A DNA stretch of 7,052 nt from Flavobacteriales bacterium UBA7878. Its GTDB lineage: Bacteria; Bacteroidota; Bacteroidia; Flavobacteriales; Schleiferiaceae. The stretch is taken from NCBI GenBank assembly GCA_002501205.1, contig DLRW01000016.1, positions 5,701-12,752 on the forward strand, given 5' to 3'. Below the pieces are notes generated by a model. That model had not been told where the DNA came from, did no database searches, and was given only the letters and a program-made list of their open reading frames with translations. Positions 1 through 6,178 of this stretch are shown here, piece after piece (the first letter of the stretch is position 1; every line of letters starts with the position of its first letter). A program made the translations under genes and the position numbers.

Positions 1-1
1 C

Positions 2-163
2 CGTAACCCTTTAAGGGGCGATATCGGCGCAAGCCAATACACTTTTAATGGTATGGGATCCCGTGGTGTATTAATGGCCCCCTTTTTAGCTGAACACTTT
101 ATGAATTATCTGATTCGCGCCTCACCTATAAACCCCAAATGGGACCTTCAACGCTTTATTTGA
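2..163 (+). CDS. C-terminal fragment of a FAD-dependent oxidoreductase (DAO-like family)
   Basis: An open frame runs from the left edge to a TGA at 161-163 and gives 53 residues, so the start and the FAD-binding Rossmann part lie outside the window. The visible piece contains GMGSRGVLMAPFLAEH, which resembles the C-terminal glycine motif of DAO-fold flavoenzymes such as glycine/D-amino-acid oxidases and the oxidase half of MnmC, where a G-x-GSRG segment closes over the flavin. The tail ends NPKWDLQRFI. The substrate cannot be told from this fragment. The gene is convergent with the DUF983 gene and the two overlap by 8 bp (156-163); no hairpin terminator is visible for either. Family assignment rests on this one motif; the specific enzyme is unknown. 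Confidence 0.65.
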   Translation, partial: RNPLRGDIGASQYTFNGMGSRGVLMAPFLAEHFMNYLIRASPINPKWDLQRFI

Positions 164-554
164 TTTTGGGTCCTCGCTTTTCGGGATTGTACTTTACAAA
201 TAAATTTAGCCAGGTAATGCGTGATAAACGTAATACCACCGGTGACAAAGCAATAACCGTAATCGCCAAGGCAATAATTATATCGGTAATTCCCGGATCG
301 TAAATAAGGTTCATTACAATATAGGTGGCGACAAATAAAGCTACTGAATAACCATAGCTAACATACATAGCTCCATAGAAGAAAGAAGGCTCTACTTCAT
401 AGCGGAGGCCACAATGCGAACAGGTTTCATGCATCTTAAACAAGGAACCCAATTTATAGGGGTTTTTCACTTCGAAAACCTCGCCTTCGTGGCAACGTGG
501 ACAGCGAGAATTAAGAATGCTGTACAACTTAGTGCCTTTGGAAAAAATGGACAT
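156..554 (-). CDS. DUF983 family small membrane protein with zinc-ribbon-like head
   Basis: This 132-aa protein has two CxxC pairs near the N-terminus (C18-PR-C21 and C45-SH-C48), which would form a four-cysteine metal site. They are followed by the segment EPSFFYGAMYVSYG (55-68) and two hydrophobic stretches (about 59-85 and 90-110) that look like membrane helices, then a basic tail. This order of cysteine pairs and two helices, and the length, fit DUF983 (PF06170), a family of unknown function. In Proteobacteria some members lie beside cytochrome oxidase genes, but there is no such context here. The ATG at 552-554 is the only good start and has no Shine-Dalgarno sequence. The stop TAA overlaps the end of the convergent oxidoreductase gene. 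Zinc binding is inferred from the cysteine pattern only. Confidence 0.85.
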   Translation of the reverse strand: MSIFSKGTKLYSILNSRCPRCHEGEVFEVKNPYKLGSLFKMHETCSHCGLRYEVEPSFFYGAMYVSYGYSVALFVATYIVMNLIYDPGITDIIIALAITVIALSPVVLRLSRITWLNLFVKYNPEKRGPKIK

Positions 555-573
555 AATCTAAAAACTATTTTTG
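538..573 (+). promoter_or_regulatory. candidate promoter of the ABC-F gene (TAttTTTG)
   Basis: TATTTTTG at 566-573 matches all fixed positions of the Bacteroidota -7 consensus TAnnTTTG and sits 4 bp before the ATG at 578. The nearest upstream TTG is at 538-540, leaving a 25-bp spacer, longer than usual, so the -33 part is weak. If used, the mRNA would start close to the start codon. The element overlaps the oppositely directed candidate for the DUF983 gene. Confidence 0.35.
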
Positions 574-591
574 CCCCATGCTTGGGATCAA
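560..591 (-). promoter_or_regulatory. candidate promoter of the DUF983 gene (TTG-N21-TAgtTTTt)
   Basis: Read leftward, TTG (589-591) is followed after 21 bp by TAGTTTTT (567-560), which matches 7 of 8 positions of the Bacteroidota -7 element TAnnTTTG. Spacing is within the range known for this class. Transcription would start about at the ATG (552-554), giving an extremely short leader. The TTG lies inside the ABC-F coding region. This is a motif match only; an A/T-rich gap can produce it by chance. Confidence 0.35.
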
Positions 592-2542
592 TAAACTCAT
601 ATTACAATTAAACGACCGCATGCTCTTCGATGAGATTTCCTTTTTGGTAAATCCCGGAGAGAAATTAGGTCTGGTAGGAAGTAATGGCGCGGGTAAATCG
701 ACGCTACTCAAAACCATTGCCGGAGAAGCTTCTGTGGATAAAGGAAATATCTCTAAACCCAAAGACTTCAATATTGGCTATCTCCCCCAAGAGTTGCCAC
801 TTTATGACGGCAGAACCGTTTGGGAAGAAGCCGAAACTTCACTGGGCGAAATTAAACAACTCCAGGCTGCTATTGATGACATAAATCACCAATTAGCGGA
901 ACGCGAAGATTATGAAAGCGATAGCTATCTTAAATTGATAGAAGATCTCAATTTCAATACGGAGCGATTTAACCTAATCGGGGGATATACCTACCATGCC
1001 GATCTGGAAAAAATTCTCCAGGGCTTAGGCTTTAAAGCGGAGGACTTCCATCGGCAAACCCAGGAATTCAGCGGTGGCTGGCGGATGCGAATCGAATTAG
1101 CCAAACTTCTTTTAGCCAAACACGATGTGCTTCTTTTAGATGAGCCCACTAACCACCTGGACATCAATTCCATTATATGGCTGGAAAACTTCCTGAAGGA
1201 TTATGAAGGTGCCATTGTTATGGTGTCTCACGACCGAACTTTCCTCGATAATATCACCAAGCGTACTGTAGAGATTGTTAATGGGAAGGTATATGATTAC
1301 CCCGTTCCCTACTCTCGTTTTGTAGCCCTGCGCGAAGAACGTCGTCAACTTCAAATGCAGGAACAAAAAAACCAGGAAAAGGAGATCAAGCATACTGAAG
1401 AGCTGATTGAGAAATTTCGATATAAAGCTTCAAAAGCGGCCTTTGCCCAAAATCTGATCAAGAAATTGGACAAAATGGAACGCATTGAAATAGATGATGA
1501 CGACAGTCGGAAAATTAATTTCCGTTTCCCTCCTGCTCCACGCTCAGGAAAAGTAGTAGTTAAAGCAGAAAAGCTTGGTAAGAACTACGGCGAAAAGAAA
1601 ATCTTTGGTGGGGTAAACCTTGAAGTGATTCGTGGTGAAAGGATTGCCTTTGTGGGTCAAAATGGTCAGGGTAAATCTACCCTGGTAAAAATTATTGCCG
1701 ACAATCTTAATCACGAAGGACACTTGGAACTAGGTCATAATGTAACCTTCGGATATTATGCTCAGGAACAAGCCAAAACTCTGGATGGTAACAAAACCCT
1801 ATTGCAAACCATTGAAGATGCCGCACCCGAAGATCTGCGCAAAAAGGCCCGGGACTATTTAGGTGCTTTCCTCTTTAGTGGTGAAGATGTAGATAAGAAA
1901 GTGAAGGTCCTTAGTGGTGGGGAAAAAGGGCGCTTGGCTCTATGTAAACTCCTACTCTTCCCTCATAATTTGCTCATTATGGATGAGCCTACCAACCACT
2001 TAGATTTGAAGAGTAAGGATATGCTTAAAAACGCCTTACTACAGTACGATGGCACCCTGGTAGTAGTTTCACACGACCGTCATTTCTTGCAAGGTCTGGC
2101 TGATAAGATTTTTGAGTTTAAGGATGGCCAGGTGAAGGAATTCCTCGGCAATATTGACGAATACCTTGAGGCGCGCAAATTGGATGATTTCCGCCAACTA
2201 GAGAAGAGCAAAGAAGCGGATAAGATTGCTAAACAAAATGAGCCTAAAGAAAAGTCCGGGCTTTCTTATAAAGAACGTAAGCAATTAGATAAAGACCTTC
2301 GCAAGGCAGAGAAACAAGTGGACGATTTGGAAGGCTCCATTGAAGCCCTGGAATCCGAATTAAAAAGCATCGATGCCCAACTGCATGATCCGGAAAAATT
2401 CAAGGAGCTTTCTAAGGATGCTGACTTCTACGAAAAATATGAAGCTCGTAAAAAGGACTTAGAGAAAATGATGAAAGATTGGGAAAAGGCCCAGGAAGAA
2501 TTTCATTTGTTGGAACAAAAAAAAGCGGAGCTCGATAATTGA
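578..2542 (+). CDS. ABC-F family ATPase (YheS/ABCF3-like translation factor)
   Basis: This 654-aa soluble protein has two ABC ATPase domains and no membrane segment, which is the ABC-F plan of ribosome-binding factors that act at the E site on stalled or initiating ribosomes. Domain 1 has Walker A GSNGAGKST (34-42), signature SGGW (165-168), Walker B LLLDEP with catalytic E189, and H-loop H218. The charged helical linker (about 246-315) corresponds to the P-site tRNA interaction motif. Domain 2 has Walker A GQNGQGKST (360-368), signature LSGGE (445-449), Walker B LIMDE with E470, and H499. The tail (about 560-654) is rich in Lys and Glu and should form a coiled coil. All catalytic residues are intact. 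The SGGWRMR signature, the length and the tail resemble E. coli YheS more than EttA or Uup; antibiotic-resistance ABC-F proteins are less likely because the linker is not notably long. The start fits the family (short beta strand before LFDEISF). No Shine-Dalgarno sequence precedes it. Confidence 0.93.
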   Translation: MLGINKLILQLNDRMLFDEISFLVNPGEKLGLVGSNGAGKSTLLKTIAGEASVDKGNISKPKDFNIGYLPQELPLYDGRTVWEEAETSLGEIKQLQAAIDDINHQLAEREDYESDSYLKLIEDLNFNTERFNLIGGYTYHADLEKILQGLGFKAEDFHRQTQEFSGGWRMRIELAKLLLAKHDVLLLDEPTNHLDINSIIWLENFLKDYEGAIVMVSHDRTFLDNITKRTVEIVNGKVYDYPVPYSRFVALREERRQLQMQEQKNQEKEIKHTEELIEKFRYKASKAAFAQNLIKKLDKMERIEIDDDDSRKINFRFPPAPRSGKVVVKAEKLGKNYGEKKIFGGVNLEVIRGERIAFVGQNGQGKSTLVKIIADNLNHEGHLELGHNVTFGYYAQEQAKTLDGNKTLLQTIEDAAPEDLRKKARDYLGAFLFSGEDVDKKVKVLSGGEKGRLALCKLLLFPHNLLIMDEPTNHLDLKSKDMLKNALLQYDGTLVVVSHDRHFLQGLADKIFEFKDGQVKEFLGNIDEYLEARKLDDFRQLEKSKEADKIAKQNEPKEKSGLSYKERKQLDKDLRKAEKQVDDLEGSIEALESELKSIDAQLHDPEKFKELSKDADFYEKYEARKKDLEKMMKDWEKAQEEFHLLEQKKAELDN

Positions 2543-2549
2543 GCTCCGC
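2517..2549 (-). terminator. intrinsic terminator of the hydrolase gene, inside the ABC-F 3' end
   Basis: A perfect 9-bp stem (GCGGAGCTC at 2525-2533 with GAGCTCCGC at 2541-2549) encloses a 7-nt loop. Read leftward it is followed by eight T (complement of the A run at 2517-2524), the classic Rho-independent form, and it lies 9 bp past the hydrolase stop. The right stem arm overlaps the ABC-F stop TGA (2540-2542), and the A run encodes Lys-Lys near its C-terminus. Rightward, the hairpin is followed by CATTTTCATTT, a poorer U tract, so it may also slow or stop ABC-F transcription. Confidence 0.85.
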
Positions 2550-2558
2550 CATTTTCAT

Positions 2559-3977
2559 TTAGTATTTCATAATTCGCTGACGCGTTCTCCTCTGTCCTTC
2601 TTGAATTTCCAGGAGGTAGATCCCTTTATTCAAGTCTGCTAAACTTAAGCGGGTTTGGAAGCTGGCTTTCTGCTCCAATACCAAACGACCGTTTAGGTCA
2701 TAGATTCGGATCTCAGCTTGTTCGCCCATTCCTTCAATATTCAATTCGGAATGAACAGGATTAGGATATACTTCATAAGAAGCTAAATCTTGATCCAACA
2801 AACCGACAAAGCTGCTGCAAGAAGTACTCAAACTATCGAAGAAGTACACCGCCGACTCAATGGAAGGTGCCACACAACCACCATGATTAAAGGCTCCTCT
2901 CCCAATGGCATGCACATCTGTTGCCCCTTTTGCTGTCATGGCAGCATAAGCATCTAAAGCATTCTGATAGTTTACTTGTTCATCATTGGTGCAGTAGTAC
3001 ATGCGTAATTTGGTATTAGGACGCCAATCATGATTAGAATTATCATTTAAAATCGTCCACAACCAATGTTGCTGATTCACGGTGTCATCCACAAAGGCCT
3101 GCACCACAGAATCCTCTAAATAATCCCGTACCCGAGCCGGTAATTTACTGTTTACCGAATCCATAGGATAGGTACCATCAAAATAAGGAGGGATAATTAC
3201 ATCATAGGGAGCTTTTAGGATTTCCGATGGATTCGAAAAGAAAACACCCCCATAAGCATGGTTCATACCTAAAAGAAGGTATACCACATATCCTGGATTG
3301 CTATAAGGTTGATTATTGATAAACACGGATGCTTGCGACCCAGCCAAATTGTAAGGTCCACTAGCGGGAGCCGCACCCACCACATTAAATTCGGTTTCCA
3401 GATTATTATCCTGGATGTATTTAACCGTTGCCATCGCGGCATGACCACCTTGAGAATAGCCGGTAATAAACACTTCAGAATTCAAATTATAACTGGCAAT
3501 GCTATCAGCTAGAGCTTCGCGTACAGCGCGCATCATATCAATGCTGGCGGTAGCTTCCGTTTCTGCGTGAACATAGGGGTGCAAACCCGGGCTATCGCCC
3601 AAACCTAAATAATCAGGCATTACACAAACATAGCCGCGACTCGCGAATACCTTTCCGATAATAGATTCAAAATTATTTCGGCTGGGAACCTCATCACGTT
3701 CCAATACAGTACCATGATCATAGAGTACAATTCCAATACTATCGCAAGGTACCAAAGGCACAGACATCAATCCTGATGCAGTACTGGGATTACCATCCAC
3801 ATCCGGAGTTTGATAGAGAATTTTGTAATTGGCCACATCATACTTGGCACGACCGTTTGCCACAAAGTTGATAGTAAACTTGGAAGTTGTATCTAAGGGA
3901 ATAATAGAGATTAGACTTTGGGCTTCCGCTCCTAAAGTCAATCCAATTAATAATGCAAGGGATAGTAGTTTTCGCAT
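2559..3977 (-). CDS. secreted lipase-like alpha/beta hydrolase with T9SS sorting domain
   Basis: The 472-aa product begins with a signal peptide (about 1-19, ending AEA before Q20) and ends with a T9SS type A sorting domain (about 401-472: YPNPV, then IYDLNGR, then LNKGIYLLEI, then a basic tail), so it should cross the outer membrane by type IX secretion and be anchored or released. The middle is an alpha/beta hydrolase: HG motif YDHGT (86-90), PDYLGLGDS (121-129), and nucleophile elbow GYSQGG (173-178) with Ser175. Asp332 in the TNDEQV segment and His365 in FNHGG complete a likely catalytic triad. The PDYLGLGDSPGLHPY and YSQGG segments resemble the secretory lipase group (PF03583-like) more than prolyl peptidases. 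An ester or lipid substrate is likely but not shown. Cys329 and Cys368 flank the triad and could pair. The gene has its own terminator; no good promoter match or Shine-Dalgarno was seen in the 147-bp upstream gap. Confidence 0.88.
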   Translation of the reverse strand: MRKLLSLALLIGLTLGAEAQSLISIIPLDTTSKFTINFVANGRAKYDVANYKILYQTPDVDGNPSTASGLMSVPLVPCDSIGIVLYDHGTVLERDEVPSRNNFESIIGKVFASRGYVCVMPDYLGLGDSPGLHPYVHAETEATASIDMMRAVREALADSIASYNLNSEVFITGYSQGGHAAMATVKYIQDNNLETEFNVVGAAPASGPYNLAGSQASVFINNQPYSNPGYVVYLLLGMNHAYGGVFFSNPSEILKAPYDVIIPPYFDGTYPMDSVNSKLPARVRDYLEDSVVQAFVDDTVNQQHWLWTILNDNSNHDWRPNTKLRMYYCTNDEQVNYQNALDAYAAMTAKGATDVHAIGRGAFNHGGCVAPSIESAVYFFDSLSTSCSSFVGLLDQDLASYEVYPNPVHSELNIEGMGEQAEIRIYDLNGRLVLEQKASFQTRLSLADLNKGIYLLEIQEGQRRTRQRIMKY

Positions 3978-4049
3978 AGCAATAATTTGTGGGGAAGTTA
4001 CGGATTTCGACCTTCAAGCTTTAATTAAAGAATATGGACATCCTATAGG

Positions 4050-4084
4050 TAAATAGAAAAGCCCTGATTTATATCTCAGGGCTT
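4050..4084 (-). terminator. intrinsic terminator after the 634-aa T9SS protein gene
   Basis: A 9-bp stem (AAGCCCTGA at 4059-4067 with TCAGGGCTT at 4076-4084) and an 8-nt loop lie 40 bp past the stop at 4125. Read leftward the stem is followed by TTCTATTTAC, giving with the stem end a run of four T and a T-rich tail. It separates this gene from the hydrolase gene, which begins 82 bp farther on. Confidence 0.8.
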
Positions 4085-4124
4085 CAAAGTTTTAGGAGGA
4101 ATGCTTGTTACCGTTGATTTATAC

Positions 4125-6029
4125 TTATTCTACTACCAACCTTTTCCGTAAGACTGCCTGATCGAATTTAATTTCCAATACGTAGGTCCCTGAGGTCAGA
4201 CTATGATCAATTCGCCAACTTAGTTGATCCCGAGCTAAATCTCGACTCATTAAAATGGTTCCGTTTGCGGCATAGATTTTCAATTTCCCTCCACTTTCCA
4301 AGTCAGAAATCCCTTCGTACTGAAGCTCAAAGAACTGACGGCTTGGATTTGGGAACAGACTCCAATTTTTGGCATTCAAAGAAAGTGGTTCCATACCTAA
4401 ACCTATACTTTGTACAATATTGCTTTCAGAAACCGATTTACCGCAGGCTCCGCCATAGGCTTGTATCAGGTATTGTCCGGGAATAAGCTGGTTCGCCAAG
4501 CTAATAGTAGTATCGCTAATCTGATGAATGGTATCTAAAACCTGCCAGCCATTGCCATCATTAAAATTGCCAAAGACCAAATAATACCCGAATTTTTGTG
4601 GGCTAATTTGTGCTGCACTCCAAGCTAGGTCCACTGTGTTGGTTGAATCAGCACCTATAAAAGTCAAGGCCGGAGCTTGTAGCGTATCATCATAAATTTC
4701 AACTTCGATAGTAATGGAACTTTGTCCGGGTGACGGGCAGGCATCATCAGTTAAACTAATGAAGAACAAATACTTCTGAGAAGCACTTCCATTTAAATTG
4801 CTTTGAATGTGGTCGCAATTTGGATTCCATTTAAATCGAGCTTGATTTGCCAGAATCGAGCAAAAGCCGTTTGAGGAGTTTAATGAACTCATAGTAGCAC
4901 AAGGGCTAGGTCCTGCACAACCACTGGTATCGGTAAAATTGCTTGGGTTAAGCATCAAACCGCTGGCATTATAACAGGAAACCTGCGGACTAAGATTCGG
5001 ATTCATATCGGTTTCCAAACCTTGTAAGTTCAAATCAAGGCTATCCCCTAAATGAAGAGCAAGCTTATAAACCCCATTCTGAAATGTGGCAGTGGAGTAT
5101 GAATTCGCCGTGTCAATCGCTAATAAAGGAGCATTATTGTTAGCGGAAGCATTACACTGGGTACTTTGTAAGAAATAGGCGGGCGCATCTCTTACCACTT
5201 CCGCAATAAGCTGGCTATCTCGATAGGCTTTTATTCCCAAGCCCATAATGTACCAGCCACTGCTCGGAGATTGAGTAGAACCACTCAATATCCCAGTTTG
5301 TGAATTTAAATTTGGTCCTATGTTGGCAGAATTCTGACTAGAATTTGGTAGTGGAGATCCTGAATGATAACCCACGTTATAAGTGCCGGGGGAGAAAGCA
5401 CCGGTGTAAGGCATCGCCCAATAAACATGTAAAGAATCTGAATCCAAATCAAAGGGCTTAGAAGAATAACTATAGCTGGTATTTGGGCAAAATACCGTAG
5501 CAGCTGGTTCGCCAAAGGCAGGTCCATTATCATAACAAGTACTCACATCATTCGGATTGGTTTGACCCGGTGCTGTATAGGGGTACATTTTAGACCTCAA
5601 ATAAATACTGGAAATATTTGAGTTTTCAGATACAGGACGGCAACAATTAGTCCAAGAAAATTCCCAACCTAAAGGAGGAGGTGTTCCGCTTAAGCTTAGT
5701 GGACTGCTGCGATAAACTCCCATTTCAATGGCTCCATAATCTCCGGCGGCACAGGTGAGGCAAGACGTTCCACCATTTCCGGGAGTAATATCACCGGATA
5801 GAGCAGGAATATAATTGCACATTATTGTCCCAGCTGGGCCTTGTATAAATTGAGATCCGGTTGGAAGAACCGGCCCTGCACAATCTCTATAGATAACCAA
5901 GGTAAAAATGTACATCGAATCATTGGCACATTCCCAGGTGATTTCGCCCCCCAGAATATTAGCGGCATTGATATTGAAAGTAAAAGTCGCGGTAATTAGT
6001 ACAACCGCTATTCTTTTAAAGGCTAGCAT
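4125..6029 (-). CDS. large cysteine-rich secreted protein with T9SS type A sorting domain
   Basis: The 634-aa product has a signal peptide (about 1-22) and an N-terminal region GGEITWEC...YRDC (27-50). This opening is familiar from many large Bacteroidota surface proteins with T9SS tails whose function is unknown. The body holds 17 cysteines, among them C90-C93, C129-C130 and the CAGPSPC segment (371-377), and is rich in Ser and Asn; disulfides are likely in the exported protein. Residues about 452-545 read as a fibronectin type III-like domain (APALTF..., VDLAWS..., GYYLVFG). The end (about 555-634: NWSLFPNPS, LKIYAANG, SGTYVLEI, basic tail) is a T9SS type A sorting domain. No catalytic motif is recognised; an adhesin or surface-layer role is only a guess. 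The start ATG precedes the signal peptide directly; an AAGG about 10 bases upstream is a weak ribosome site at best. The gene has its own terminator. Confidence 0.85.
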   Translation of the reverse strand: MLAFKRIAVVLITATFTFNINAANILGGEITWECANDSMYIFTLVIYRDCAGPVLPTGSQFIQGPAGTIMCNYIPALSGDITPGNGGTSCLTCAAGDYGAIEMGVYRSSPLSLSGTPPPLGWEFSWTNCCRPVSENSNISSIYLRSKMYPYTAPGQTNPNDVSTCYDNGPAFGEPAATVFCPNTSYSYSSKPFDLDSDSLHVYWAMPYTGAFSPGTYNVGYHSGSPLPNSSQNSANIGPNLNSQTGILSGSTQSPSSGWYIMGLGIKAYRDSQLIAEVVRDAPAYFLQSTQCNASANNNAPLLAIDTANSYSTATFQNGVYKLALHLGDSLDLNLQGLETDMNPNLSPQVSCYNASGLMLNPSNFTDTSGCAGPSPCATMSSLNSSNGFCSILANQARFKWNPNCDHIQSNLNGSASQKYLFFISLTDDACPSPGQSSITIEVEIYDDTLQAPALTFIGADSTNTVDLAWSAAQISPQKFGYYLVFGNFNDGNGWQVLDTIHQISDTTISLANQLIPGQYLIQAYGGACGKSVSESNIVQSIGLGMEPLSLNAKNWSLFPNPSRQFFELQYEGISDLESGGKLKIYAANGTILMSRDLARDQLSWRIDHSLTSGTYVLEIKFDQAVLRKRLVVE

Positions 6030-6032
6030 AAA

Positions 6033-6073
6033 CTCAGATTTGCCTTAAAGATAGGCAGATCTTAGAATCTGAG
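6033..6073. repeat. inverted repeat upstream of the 634-aa protein gene
   Basis: CTCAGATT (6033-6040) and AATCTGAG (6066-6073) are perfect 8-bp inverted arms separated by 25 bp, and a third related CAGAT lies between them at 6056-6060. The pair begins 4 bp before the ATG at 6027-6029. It could be an operator or a leader-RNA hairpin. An 8-bp match at this distance may also be chance. Confidence 0.4.
6046..6053 (-). promoter_or_regulatory. possible -7 element of the 634-aa protein gene (TATCTTTA)
   Basis: Read leftward, TATCTTTA matches 7 of 8 positions of TAnnTTTG, 16 bp before the start codon and inside the inverted repeat. No TTG is found at the right distance upstream, so support is weak. 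Confidence 0.25.
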
Positions 6074-6144
6074 CTCTTTGAACGGTTCCGTGCCGATTAA
6101 AGCTTGCGGAAAAGTTCTATGCGTTTATTTAAAATCCAAGTCTC

Positions 6145-6170
6145 AAAAAAAGCCCGGAAAAAATCCGGGC
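6145..6170 (-). terminator. intrinsic terminator after the crystallin-like protein gene
   Basis: A perfect 7-bp G/C-rich stem (GCCCGGA at 6152-6158 with TCCGGGC at 6164-6170) encloses a 5-nt loop. Read leftward it is followed by seven T (complement of 6145-6151). It lies 8 bp past the stop codon of the gene ending at 6179 and is a textbook Rho-independent terminator. Confidence 0.9.
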
Positions 6171-6178
6171 ATGAATAA

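Noticed and set aside
1136..1393. 85-codon leftward open frame inside the ABC-F gene
   Set aside because: It lies wholly within the conserved ABC-F coding region, has no family resemblance, and its composition follows the antisense of the real frame.
578..2542. Reading the ABC protein as a membrane transporter ATPase or as an antibiotic-resistance ABC-F
   Set aside because: Two ATPase domains in one chain with no membrane domain or permease partner indicate ABC-F; the linker is not unusually long and the closest layout I recognise is YheS-like.
3829..4056. 75-codon rightward frame spanning the start of the hydrolase gene
   Set aside because: Most of it is antisense to the signal peptide and N-terminus of the hydrolase, and the rest runs into the leftward terminator.
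5318..5533. 71-codon hydrophobic leftward frame inside the 634-aa protein gene
   Set aside because: It is a same-strand shift frame inside a gene with signal peptide and T9SS domain in the main frame; no start signal or family match.
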